The notes beneath the pieces were generated by a model. It saw only the letters and a program-made list of their open reading frames with translations. It searched no databases and was not told where the DNA came from. Source: Hydrangea macrophylla (lineage: Eukaryota; Streptophyta; Magnoliopsida; Cornales; Hydrangeaceae). From it: a stretch of DNA of 64,000 nucleotides. Within the stretch, counting starts at the first letter, position 1, and every line of letters begins with the position of its first letter. A program made the position numbers and the translations under genes. Where the stretch lies: NCBI GenBank assembly GCA_033977485.1, contig CM066983.1, forward strand, positions 107,723,580-107,787,579. The letters run 5' to 3'. Below, piece after piece: positions 1 through 10,257 of this stretch.

Positions 1-3000
1 GACAAGCTTCCCAACATTTGGCATCTAGCACATGCTCTACAAAATGCATAACAATCTTTGAAAACTGTCGGCCAGTAGAAACCACTACTAAACACTTTTT
101 GAGCAGTCTTCTGGGCTGAGAAATGGCCACCGCAGGCCTCTGAGTGGCAAGAAGCTAAAATATGAGAGATATCTTCCTCAGGGACACATCGCCTAATTAC
201 TTGATCCGCACAGTACTTAAACAAGTACGGATCATCAAAGTAAAACCATCGGGCGATGGACAGAAACCTTTTTCTGTCAGGGGTGGACCAATGAGATGGG
301 GTCTCCCCTGTTGCCAGGTAATTGACAATGTCAGCATACCAGAGCAAGCTAGTTGCTGCAAAAAGTTGCTCATCTGGGAAAGATTCACTGATCGGAATAG
401 ATTGTGAAGAATTGTCTTCAAACGTCAATCGTGAGAGGTGATCAGCAACAACATTCTCCACTCCCTTTTTATCTTTGATAACCAAATCAAATTCTTGGAG
501 CAGAAGAATCCAGCGTATCAATTGCTGTTTTGTATCCTTTTTGGATAGCAGATACTTCAATGCAGCATGATCGGTGAAGCAAATGATCTGCGAGCCAATT
601 AGATATTGTCTGAATTTCTCCAATGCAAACACAATTGCTAGCAATTCCTTTTCGGTAGTAGAGTAATTACGTTGAGCTCCATCAAGGGTTCTGCTAGCGT
701 AGTAGATCACAGTAGGCTTTTTGTCTTTCCTTTGCCCTAAAACAGCTCCGATCGCTGTGTCACTCGCATCACACATCAGCTCGAAAGGAAGACTCCAATC
801 CGGAGATTGCATTATCGGAGCTGTTGTTAGGTGATGTTTGAGTTTATCAAAGGATTCCTGACACTTGCTGTTCCACTCAAAAGGTTGGTCCTTAACAAGG
901 AGTTGACATAGTGGTCTAGATACAGCACTGAAATCCTTAATAAACCTCCGGTAGAAACCGGCGTGACCTAGAAACGATCGTATTTCTTTCACTGTAGTGG
1001 GGACAAGAAGATTGGAAATTATATCGATCTTCGCCTTGTCTACTTGTATTCCCTCAGCAGACACTATATGTCCCAAGACAATCCCTTTCGTCACCATAAA
1101 GTGACATTTCTCCCAGTTGAGGACCAAATTCTTGTCCTCGCATCTTTTCAGGACTTTCTGGAGGTTCTCCAGGCAATGATCAAAACTGCTTCCAAATACG
1201 GAGAAATCGTCCATAAAAACCTCCATGATCTTCTCCACCATATCGCTGAAGATGCTCAGCATGCACCGCTGAAAAGTAGCAGGTGCGTTGCACAATCCGA
1301 ATGGCATCCGGCGATATGAAAATGTTCCAAACGGACAGGTAAAAGTGGTTTTTTCTTGATCGGCAGGATCAATTTCAATTTGGTTATAACCACTATAACC
1401 ATCCAGGAAACAATAGAATTGGTGACCCGCTACCCTTTCGAGCATTTGATCCATAAATGGCAATGGAAAATGATCTTTCCGAGTTACCGCATTCAACCTT
1501 CGATAGTCAATACACATGCGCCAACTTGTGGTTACACGTGTGGGGACCAATTCTCCTGCTTTATTTTCTACCACTGTAATGCCAGCTTTCTTCGGCACTA
1601 CTTGAGTCGGACTTACCCAAGGACTATCCGAAATTGGATAAATAACCCCAACATCCAGCAACTTCAAAACTTCCTTCTTCACCACCTCTTGCATGTTTGG
1701 GTTAAGACGCCTTTGCATTTGACGACAAGGTTTGGCATCTTCCTCAAGGTAAATCCTGTGGGTGCATATGGATGGACTAATTCCTCTTAAATCAGTAACG
1801 GTCCATCCTAACGCACTCCTGTGTTGCTTAAGCAACTGTATCAGTTTGCCTTCCTGTTCGTGATTTAAAACAGATGAAATTATCACAGGAAAGGTCTTCT
1901 CTTCTCCCAAGAATACATATTTCAATTCTTTTGGGAGCTCTTTCAGTTCCAACTCTGGAAATTGCAAGTTTGACGGCACAGCCAACTTGGTCTTTGGCGG
2001 TAGTTGCTCATATTGCGCCGTCCACATTGTTCTTGCAACTTCCTCTTCAACAACCTCCAATATAGAGCATATCTGACTCATCCTTTCATCTTGTGGAGTG
2101 TATTTATCCAATTCATAACATGAGTTAGTTATAATGGACTCCACAGGGTCAGAGTGAGCAGTTGAATCAAAGCAATCTTGAATTACTGCTTCTACCCAAT
2201 TCACCTCCTCTTCCTCATCATCAAAATCTTCAATTTTTGGATTTGAAAAGATCTTGATATTTAATGTCATATTCCCAAAAACAACGGTCATAACTCCACT
2301 CCTTACTTTGATCGTCGCATCAATTGTCGCGAGGAAAGGACGTCCAAAGATCACCGGAATCTGAGATTTAGCATTGTGTACTGGTTCGGTGTCTAGGATA
2401 ACGAAGTCAACAGGAAAGACAAAGGTGTCAATCTGGACCAGAACGTCTTCTAAAACTCCTCGCGGGTATTTGATTGATCGATCTGCCAGTTGAAGGGTAA
2501 TGCGAGTGGGCTTAAGTTCTCCTAACCCTAACTGTTGATAAACAGTGTAAGGTAAGAGATTAACACTCGATCCTAAATCGAGTAACGCATTGTTCACTTT
2601 CTTCTGACCGATTATACAAGAAACTGTTGGTGTGCCTGGATCCTTGTATTTAGGAGGCAAATCGTGTTTTACGATCGCACTTGCCTGGCATGCCAAGTAA
2701 GCACTCTTCTTAACACTTTGCTTCCTCTTTACAGTGCACAAGTCTTTAAGGAACTTGGCGTAGGAAGGCACTTGTTTAATTGCGTCTAGGAGTGGGAGAT
2801 TGATCTTTACCTGCTTGAATAACTCCAGAAACTCCTGACTTTTCGTTTCTTGTTGAGGTTTCTTCAACCTCTGAGGATATGGTGCCGGAAAAGGACATTT
2901 GGGTGCCTCCTCGATGAGAGGTTCTTTTCCAGGTCTTCTCTTTATTTCATTATCCTCAGGAATTGTTATTTTGGGCTCAACTGTTTCGCCCTCTTTTCCT

Positions 3001-4631
3001 TCTTCCACCAATTCTTCTTCATTCTCTACCTCTTCTTCATCACTAACTACAGGTTGTAAGGGCAAAGAGACTTTCTCAATTTCTTTTCCACTCCTCAACA
3101 CAGTTACCGCCTTGGCCTCCTCATGTGGTCCAGATCCCGAGGGTCCTGTACCCGAGTGTTGGCCTTTAGGATTTTGCTCTGGCTGTGCAGGGAACATAGT
3201 TTGTTCTCGATCCCCTTGTTGGGCAGCTAACCTCTCTACACTTGTATTGAGTTTACTCATTAGCTGCATCATCTGCTGCATCATGAGTGTATTAGGATCT
3301 TCTTGTGCCTTCTTATGAGGTGGCACATAAGTGTTTGGTGAGGGTTGGTTGTTGCCTCCCTGATTGTAGTTGGATTGAGGTGAATGATTTTGATATTGGT
3401 TCTGGTGATACCCTTGATTTTGTTGATAAGTAGAAGGAGGTTGGTAGTTCTGGTGGTACCCTTGGTTTTGAGGCCGGTACTGGTTTCCTTTATTCGGCTG
3501 CCACTGTTGAGATGGGTTTGCTGCAGCAGCACTGTTTCTTTGATCGAAACCAGGATGACTCCACCTATCATTGGGGTTGAAACGATTAGGGGCATTTACA
3601 GCATGTACCTCCACTGGACTCTGTTCTTGGTAAACAGGGTATATTTGGCAATGCTGAGAGGTATGCCCCATCTGTAGACAACTCGAACATGATTCTTCAG
3701 ATGCAAATTGTATTACCGGGTCCTTCTTTGCTTCCAAAATTTCCAATTTACGAGCTAGTTGCTCATATTTCTCCAATAAGCCATCTTCCGCCTTCAACTG
3801 ATAAATACTCTTTTTACTTGAACTTGAACTGGGCTGAGTTCTCGTCACTTGAGTTTCCCATTCCGGTGCGTGTTCGGCTAACCATTCGAAATGAGCCTCT
3901 GCTTGTTCGGCATTCTTGCTCATAAACTCACCGTCACTCGTAGTTTCTACGAGCTTCTTTGATTTTGGACTTAAGCCATCAAAGAAGAAGCTTATTGTTC
4001 GCCACTTCTCAAAACCATGATGCGGGCAGAGCAGTAACAAATCCTTGAAACGCTCCCATGCCTCAGCGAAAGTTTCTTCCTCTTTTTGATTATACATCTT
4101 GATCTGTCTCAAGATGTCTGTCATTAACCGATTAGGGAAAAACTTTTTGAGAAAGGCTTCATGAATTGCTGGCCAAGTCGAAATCGAATTCGGTTTAAGT
4201 GACAATAACCATGACTTCGCTTTGTCCTTCAAGGTGAAGGGAAAAAGCTTTAGTCGGATTATATCACTTGGGCAAGTCTGATCTGTGAAAGTGCCACAAA
4301 CATCTTCGAAATCTCGAATGTGCAAGTACGCCTTCTCTTTATCCATTCCGTGAAATGTGGGTAACAGTTGAATCATTCCATTACGAAAATGGAATGTGCC
4401 TGTGTGTGGAGGGATGCGGATACAAGAAGGTGTGGCTGTTCGATCAGGGGCCAAGAGTTCTCGTAAAGGTCGCTGACCTTCATCGATGAGGTCATGCCTA
4501 TTCTCTCCTTGTTGGCTCTCCGTATCAGACATTGAGTTAGAAGTGGATGGGGTGAAAATGGGATTATCAGCACTATGGATTGGATCTTCAAAAAGATTTG
4601 TGATGAAGGCTTCAGTGGAATCCAAGGACAT
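1..4631 (-). CDS. Athila-like Ty3/gypsy gag-pol polyprotein, 3' part beyond window
   Basis: One frame is open from an ATG at 4631 down to base 1 (about 1543 codons, no stop seen), so the C-terminus lies outside the window. Domains in order: gag (roughly 4400-3900), a CCHC zinc knuckle (CSSCLQMGHTSQHC, near 3650-3690), a Q/N/P-rich linker, a retropepsin-like protease with LDLGSSVNLLPY near 2579, reverse transcriptase with FMDDFSVFG at 1214, RNase H (LMCDASDTAIGAVLG near 750-790), and the start of integrase with its HHCC zinc finger (ending CRACARCQ at about 20-45). The frame is the same at 4631, 2579, 1214 and 29, which argues against frameshifts. A single gag-pol frame, DLG in place of the usual DTG/DSG protease triad, and the tRNA-Asp primer site fit the Athila lineage (family knowledge). 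No chromodomain can be assessed. The element may be recent, because the frame is unbroken. Confidence 0.92.
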   Translation of the reverse strand, partial: MSLDSTEAFITNLFEDPIHSADNPIFTPSTSNSMSDTESQQGENRHDLIDEGQRPLRELLAPDRTATPSCIRIPPHTGTFHFRNGMIQLLPTFHGMDKEKAYLHIRDFEDVCGTFTDQTCPSDIIRLKLFPFTLKDKAKSWLLSLKPNSISTWPAIHEAFLKKFFPNRLMTDILRQIKMYNQKEEETFAEAWERFKDLLLLCPHHGFEKWRTISFFFDGLSPKSKKLVETTSDGEFMSKNAEQAEAHFEWLAEHAPEWETQVTRTQPSSSSSKKSIYQLKAEDGLLEKYEQLARKLEILEAKKDPVIQFASEESCSSCLQMGHTSQHCQIYPVYQEQSPVEVHAVNAPNRFNPNDRWSHPGFDQRNSAAAANPSQQWQPNKGNQYRPQNQGYHQNYQPPSTYQQNQGYHQNQYQNHSPQSNYNQGGNNQPSPNTYVPPHKKAQEDPNTLMMQQMMQLMSKLNTSVERLAAQQGDREQTMFPAQPEQNPKGQHSGTGPSGSGPHEEAKAVTVLRSGKEIEKVSLPLQPVVSDEEEVENEEELVEEGKEGETVEPKITIPEDNEIKRRPGKEPLIEEAPKCPFPAPYPQRLKKPQQETKSQEFLELFKQVKINLPLLDAIKQVPSYAKFLKDLCTVKRKQSVKKSAYLACQASAIVKHDLPPKYKDPGTPTVSCIIGQKKVNNALLDLGSSVNLLPYTVYQQLGLGELKPTRITLQLADRSIKYPRGVLEDVLVQIDTFVFPVDFVILDTEPVHNAKSQIPVIFGRPFLATIDATIKVRSGVMTVVFGNMTLNIKIFSNPKIEDFDDEEEEVNWVEAVIQDCFDSTAHSDPVESIITNSCYELDKYTPQDERMSQICSILEVVEEEVARTMWTAQYEQLPPKTKLAVPSNLQFPELELKELPKELKYVFLGEEKTFPVIISSVLNHEQEGKLIQLLKQHRSALGWTVTDLRGISPSICTHRIYLEEDAKPCRQMQRRLNPNMQEVVKKEVLKLLDVGVIYPISDSPWVSPTQVVPKKAGITVVENKAGELVPTRVTTSWRMCIDYRRLNAVTRKDHFPLPFMDQMLERVAGHQFYCFLDGYSGYNQIEIDPADQEKTTFTCPFGTFSYRRMPFGLCNAPATFQRCMLSIFSDMVEKIMEVFMDDFSVFGSSFDHCLENLQKVLKRCEDKNLVLNWEKCHFMVTKGIVLGHIVSAEGIQVDKAKIDIISNLLVPTTVKEIRSFLGHAGFYRRFIKDFSAVSRPLCQLLVKDQPFEWNSKCQESFDKLKHHLTTAPIMQSPDWSLPFELMCDASDTAIGAVLGQRKDKKPTVIYYASRTLDGAQRNYSTTEKELLAIVFALEKFRQYLIGSQIICFTDHAALKYLLSKKDTKQQLIRWILLLQEFDLVIKDKKGVENVVADHLSRLTFEDNSSQSIPISESFPDEQLFAATSLLWYADIVNYLATGETPSHWSTPDRKRFLSIARWFYFDDPYLFKYCADQVIRRCVPEEDISHILASCHSEACGGHFSAQKTAQKVFSSGFYWPTVFKDCYAFCRACARCQMLGSL

Positions 4632-4742
4632 AGAAGGACACAACAATACGGCTTGTGTTCTGTAGAAATGAAAAGAAAAAGAAAGATAGAAATGGGATAA
4701 GAAAAGATTGGATCAAATCTAAATTCCTGGCCTTCGTTACCG

Positions 4743-4760
4743 TCCCCGGCAACGGCGCCA
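4743..4760 (-). other. Primer binding site (tRNA-Asp) of the Athila-like element
   Basis: Read on the minus strand this is TGGCGCCGTTGCCGGGGA, the exact complement of the 3' end (with CCA) of plant tRNA-Asp(GTC) as I know it. It lies 6 bases after the putative LTR end (CA at 4767) and 112 bases before the gag ATG, the expected place for a minus-strand retrotransposon. It fixes the orientation of the element and the 3' boundary of its 5' LTR. Confidence 0.9.
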
Positions 4761-4765
4761 AAAAC

Positions 4766-5665
4766 TTGACACGACTGGAATTGTGTTCTCCGAAGAGTAC
4801 GTCCAAGTGTAGACGGTCGCGTCGCGTTAAAAACCGGTAAGACCGGGTCGAATCCCAAAGGACGGAAGATTAAGGCAGAAATCTCTAGATTGAATCCTAA
4901 AATAAAATAAAAGATGATTTCTTCTAAATGGGGGAAAGTTATAACAGTCCTATAGAGCACAAGAAAGAAACAAAATAAAGTAAAGCAATAACTTGAATTA
5001 ATCGAATTACAAACTGTGATAAAAATCAAATATGAAAAGAGTTGGGAGCATGTGAATCCACAAAGTACCAGCCACTACCATGATTTTAACAAAACGAACA
5101 GTTGGGGTTTTATCCTTAGAGTATTCCTTATTTCGAAAATGATTAAGTTAAGCATTCTAGACACTAAGTATGTGAATCTTGCATACTTAGTGGTTTGATT
5201 ACCTAGCTTATTTATGAAGGACTGAAATAAAAAGTTAATTAAAACCATGAACAATAACTAACAAATTGAGTATGAGATATTTAATGTGTTTGTTATGGGT
5301 GTTCACTGACTTAATTAATCGAAAGTACTCTTATTTCAAAATCAGATTGCAATTTGAACTAGAAAGATCGAATTGGGCTTAGTTTCTGAAACAAAAAGTT
5401 ACTGGAATACAAAAAGGAGTAAACCCAAGTCATACACATATCAATCGATTGACATCATATCAATCGATTGATATGAAATGGCTTTCAATCGATTGACATT
5501 TAGTTCAATCGATTGACTTAGAATCAATGTCAATCGATTGAACTCTGTATTCAATCGATTGACATCGACTCTTTTACAGAATCATGGCAGAGGGCTGGGA
5601 ACAATGTTTCTTCACATTATTCCCAACCTGGATCTACTCAGACATGTTTAATCTCATGAAAACAG
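4766..5665 (-). repeat. LTR of the Athila-like element, left arm of a large inverted repeat
   Basis: On the minus strand this sequence ends GTGTCA directly before the primer site, so it is the 5' LTR (or its 3' portion). It is repeated in inverted orientation at 6035-6934. Paired coordinates sum to 11700 at both ends, so there is no net indel over ~899 bp, and every stretch I compared was identical. The arm stops at 5665. Reading TGTTTTCATGAG as an LTR start would give an 898-bp LTR, but no clear TATA box or target duplication supports that boundary. The real LTR may be longer and truncated here. Confidence 0.75.
5441..5562. repeat. Six TCAATCGATTGA palindromes (left arm)
   Basis: Perfect 12-base palindromes start at 5441, 5460, 5485, 5505, 5530 and 5551, with spacings of 19, 25, 20, 25 and 21. 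They lie inside the LTR. The core CAATCGATTG resembles two abutting ATTG half-sites of homeodomain-type factors, which is only a suggestion. Confidence 0.9.
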
Positions 5666-6034
5666 TATGTTTTAATGGCGCAAGATTTCAGCAATCAGGC
5701 GACGACCAGCCGTTATGGAATGAACCTGGACGCCTCTAGCTTGCATTTCTGATGTTATATATACAGGAGGGTGTAGAGGGCAAAGGGGTTGGCTCACTTT
5801 TGATCTTTCTTGTAGGAATTTTCATGTTTCTCTCATTTTAAGCAAAGCTCAAGTAGGAGGATTCTTATTTTCGAATTCAGTTTAAATACAGGTCTATTTC
5901 CATTTTTTCCTTTTTGTTATGTTGCTTGAGTACTTGCAAAATACTTTGGTTTAATTTGAATTTCATTATTTGAAAATTTATTGTGTTACAAGTTTAAACC
6001 ATGCCTTTGGATTATAATTTCCTTCGAAATATTT
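5666..6034. other. Unique spacer between the inverted LTR arms
   Basis: A 369-base single-copy loop without an ORF. It contains TTATATATA near 5754-5762 followed by a G-rich, purine-rich stretch (about 5766-5790) and then TTGGCTCAC. In plus orientation this looks like a promoter and start region of an LTR, or alternatively a polypurine tract. If the former, the right-hand LTR begins within this spacer and is longer than the duplicated arm. Confidence 0.5.
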
Positions 6035-6934
6035 CTGTTTTCATGAGATTAAACATGTCTGAGTAGATCCAGGTTGGGAATAATGTGAAGAAACATTGTT
6101 CCCAGCCCTCTGCCATGATTCTGTAAAAGAGTCGATGTCAATCGATTGAATACAGAGTTCAATCGATTGACATTGATTCTAAGTCAATCGATTGAACTAA
6201 ATGTCAATCGATTGAAAGCCATTTCATATCAATCGATTGATATGATGTCAATCGATTGATATGTGTATGACTTGGGTTTACTCCTTTTTGTATTCCAGTA
6301 ACTTTTTGTTTCAGAAACTAAGCCCAATTCGATCTTTCTAGTTCAAATTGCAATCTGATTTTGAAATAAGAGTACTTTCGATTAATTAAGTCAGTGAACA
6401 CCCATAACAAACACATTAAATATCTCATACTCAATTTGTTAGTTATTGTTCATGGTTTTAATTAACTTTTTATTTCAGTCCTTCATAAATAAGCTAGGTA
6501 ATCAAACCACTAAGTATGCAAGATTCACATACTTAGTGTCTAGAATGCTTAACTTAATCATTTTCGAAATAAGGAATACTCTAAGGATAAAACCCCAACT
6601 GTTCGTTTTGTTAAAATCATGGTAGTGGCTGGTACTTTGTGGATTCACATGCTCCCAACTCTTTTCATATTTGATTTTTATCACAGTTTGTAATTCGATT
6701 AATTCAAGTTATTGCTTTACTTTATTTTGTTTCTTTCTTGTGCTCTATAGGACTGTTATAACTTTCCCCCATTTAGAAGAAATCATCTTTTATTTTATTT
6801 TAGGATTCAATCTAGAGATTTCTGCCTTAATCTTCCGTCCTTTGGGATTCGACCCGGTCTTACCGGTTTTTAACGCGACGCGACCGTCTACACTTGGACG
6901 TACTCTTCGGAGAACACAATTCCAGTCGTGTCAA
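6035..6934 (+). repeat. LTR copy, right arm of the large inverted repeat
   Basis: Inverted copy of 4766-5665, in plus orientation, ending GTGTCA at 6933. No primer site follows (the next bases are ATATATATAAGG), so it is not the 5' LTR of a plus-strand element here; it behaves like a solo or 3' LTR. The flanks (ATTTC before 6036, ATATA after 6933) do not form a target duplication, so a simple solo-LTR insertion with its start at 6036 is not supported. Confidence 0.75.
6138..6259. repeat. Six TCAATCGATTGA palindromes (right arm)
   Basis: Mirror image of the array at 5441-5562, with copies from 6138-6149 through 6248-6259, the same count and spacing, preserved by the inverted repeat. Confidence 0.9.
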
Positions 6935-9397
6935 TATATATAAGGAATTTTAATTGGATGTTTAGGCTCATTAATTTTACTGCGAGTACGTATGAAAAGC
7001 ATGGTGATGTGGTTATGTGAACATGCTAAGTGGCTATGTGGGTCAAAGGGGAGTTTGGTACAAGTTCATGTCGGGTGCCTCTCGATTTTTGAGAGTTATA
7101 GTAGCGACGGCTACTTGCTTGGTTTGGGAACCAGCCCTGCCAGAGTAGTTGGATGCAATGGTTGATAGACTTTGGACTTGCCATTGACATCGCGGTTGAT
7201 AGACTTTGGGCTTGCCGATATACCGAATGAATGCGTGTCTCTCTCCCTAGAGACTCTTTGATGTAGTTTAAATGTTTAAAGCCTGAATTGCCATATATGC
7301 ATATGTTTAGAATTGTACACTCATTATATAGCTGAGCAATGAAGATTTATTCCATTTCAGGTGATAAGAAGAAAGGGAAAAAGAAACGTGAGAAGTGAGG
7401 CCGTGGGAATGCTGAGGACCGTTCCATGTATATATTTTTGTATCCATTCCAAGAATGTAATAACGGATTTTGAGTAGGTTGGTTGTATACTTAACTTGGA
7501 ACCTTTGGGATGGCATAGAAATGTTGTAACAGGTATTAAAACCTATTTTGGTTATGTTTGAAGCGAATCTGAACTTGTGAGTTCGTGTTTTGAAAGCTTT
7601 ACTTGTCAAATTTGGATTTTGAATGAAAGATTAGTATTACTTTTGTGTATTGAGAACAATCCATAGCTCGTTTCATTACCGTTTCTTTTCTATGATTTGT
7701 AAGATTTATGTTTGATTTTATAATCTTTTATAGTTGAAAGGATTAGAACAAGATTGGCATATTAGAAGTATTGTAATGGGTGAAGGTTGAATGGATCCTT
7801 AGCAAAGTTGTGCTAAAGGGTTATTCGACCGGTCGAACGGGGCAGTTTGACCGGTCGAAATTCGTGCTACATGAACACTTTTTGTACCCCTTCCGAAAAA
7901 TATTTAAATGTTCTAATTTGTTCTTAGGGTACCTTTATGGTCCCTTTCAACATATTTATTCTTGTTTTGAAATATTATTAACTTTTCAAATTTATATGGA
8001 TTTTACAACTTCAAGTGTACTATTTCAAAGGAGTTGAATACTCATTGTTACTTTTAAGTTTCTTTTCCACTGCTATGACTTTTAAATGATTTGGATGAAC
8101 CTTGGTGGCATGCCATGTATCCTATTTCTGCCCGTAGCGGGATAAGTAGTGACAATATAGAAGCATTTATTGTAATAGAACTGACCAAACCCAACTTTTT
8201 ACCTTGTCCAAATTCTTCATCGTCTTCACAATGTCATTGGTTTGGATGGATGAGTTACACTTGCATGAAAAGAAAGGTGTATGAAAAGAATAACGGAGAG
8301 TGGAAATAAAATTGAATTAAGTGTAATTTTTTATAATACATATGAGGTATTTGTCAGTATCTCACGGGAGGTTACTGTATTTCATCATATTTTATAATAT
8401 GTCCTTATATGTATTTTTGCATAAGGATGGAGATGTCATAGAAACTTTTCATTACTTGGTGGGTTTAGTGAGCAAAATAGGTGGGTGTGAATAGAACTAC
8501 CCAAAGTGTAATTCTTTTACTCATGCTAACCACTAAAACTATACAAAAAGATAGCTATACAATTTTATAGGGCCTTTGAAGAAGCCAAAAAAAAAAACTG
8601 CCTTTATGGTTCATAAGTGAACCGATCTATAAATGTAAAGTGTTTGGTGAGTAGCGTTTGTTTATTGCATGTGAGTTCGTGCATAATTTAATAGATCTTT
8701 GAAAATTGATTTTTTTGTCGAACCAACATAATATTAATTCTCACCAAAAATTACATATGTAAAAAGATCGTATAAGCATTATGATACGAAACACGCCCCT
8801 TAGGTTGCAAAATGTTCTTAACAAAATGAAAAAACGAGGGGATGAAAAGGGAAAAAAAACCGCACAAATTAAGAATATGATTGTAGTTTTGTTAAGGAAA
8901 AAAAAAATTTAATTCGATTCCATTTTTATGTGTTTCTAGCAAGCTTTGTAAAGAGAAATTCTAATGTGTCCACCACAGTTTTTTGCTACATCAACATGAT
9001 TTATTCATAAAAAATATATTCGAAGAATGATTGAGAATTGTCTAAAAAGTAATGCAATATAAAGAGATTTATCAAACTATTATATAAGTCGCATTCATTT
9101 CACTTACAAATCACATAAACCAACTATGTACCATTCTCAAAATGCCCCTTGATTGTGTTTCACATTATTATTCTCGATTTTCAGAATCTATAAGGTGATA
9201 TTGTGTTGAATCATTGATCAGTTTGTCCAAAAAATATGAAAAGCTTAAAATAATGGAAATAGCTAGAGGATGTTTGCCTTTATCCAATAGAATGGATTTC
9301 TGCCCATTTCACAAATGGTAAATTATAGTAATCTCTGATATTTATTTTTACAATTGCAAGAATTTCATTATCTCTAACATTGAATTACCATGTAATG
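6935..9397. other. Non-coding stretch, partly LTR-like
   Basis: No convincing gene. Between about 6990 and 7640 the sequence resembles a Ty3/gypsy LTR or 3' end: near-duplicate phrases GTTGATAGACTTTGG (about 7161 and 7196), a purine-rich block near 7365-7400, and long AT-rich tracts. At 7824-7837 there is TTCGACCGGTCGAA and at 7846-7859 TTTGACCGGTCGAA, a palindrome pair 22 bases apart. From 8040 to 9397 only AT-rich DNA is seen. Confidence 0.45.
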
Positions 9398-10257
9398 TAA
9401 GAGCATCTCCAACAGCTCTCTAATTTGGTAAAAAAGCTAAAGTAGCAACCTAGTTTTTGTTTTTTTATCCGTTCAGCTAGAGGTGTCAATCGGGTCGGGT
9501 CGGGTTGGCCCGGCCCGGCCCGAGCCCGGTCCGATTTTTCCGGGCTAAAAGCCCGGCCCGGTATAAGCCCGGCCCGCTAGGCCCGAGCACTTTTGTCCGG
9601 TCCGGGGTGGACACCCTTTGTCCCGTCCACGGCCCGGCCCGGCCCGCTCCTTAGCCCGAAACCCGGCCCAGACCGCTCACCCGCTAGCCCGGCCCAAAGC
9701 CCGGATTAACTAGCCGTTGTGGCCCGGCCCGGTAGGCCCGCCCGAGCCCATAACGGCTAGTTTGGCCATTTTTTAAATATTTTTCCACTTTTTACCCCTC
9801 TAACGGCTATAAAACGGCTAGTTTTGGGGGTAAAAATGTAAATGTGCTTTTTGACTTCCCAAAATGCCCCTTAGCCCATTTTCTATAAATACCAAACCTC
9901 CCACAACATATTTTCTCATACAAAAATCAATTATCTCTCTCTATTCTCTACTTTCTCTATACTACTCCATAAACTACAAGTCTACAAGCACTTCTACTCT
10001 ACAAGTTGGTGATTCAATTATCAAAGCTCTAATTTGTAAAGGCACTTCGCCACTTCTAGTCTTCTACAACTTGAACTTACAAGCTCTCAAGTCTCAAGTC
10101 TTATTATAATTTATAGTTGTTCACTTCTTCTTCTACTACTATAAGTTGAGGTAAATTTATTTATTGTTTCACTTCTTGCTTTATTAGTTGCTTATTTAAT
10201 TGTTAGTATATTTAATCTTTTATATTTCTTTCCCCTCTTTTTTTTATTTTAAAAAAA

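Noticed and set aside
5441..6259. CRISPR-like array
   Set aside because: Repeats are 12-base palindromes with short variable gaps inside a plant LTR; no cas genes, and the organism is eukaryotic.
6036..6933. A complete 898-bp solo LTR (TG...CA) with target duplication
   Set aside because: Flanking 5-mers do not match, no polypurine tract precedes 6036 and a TATA-like box lies upstream of it, so the start is unproven.
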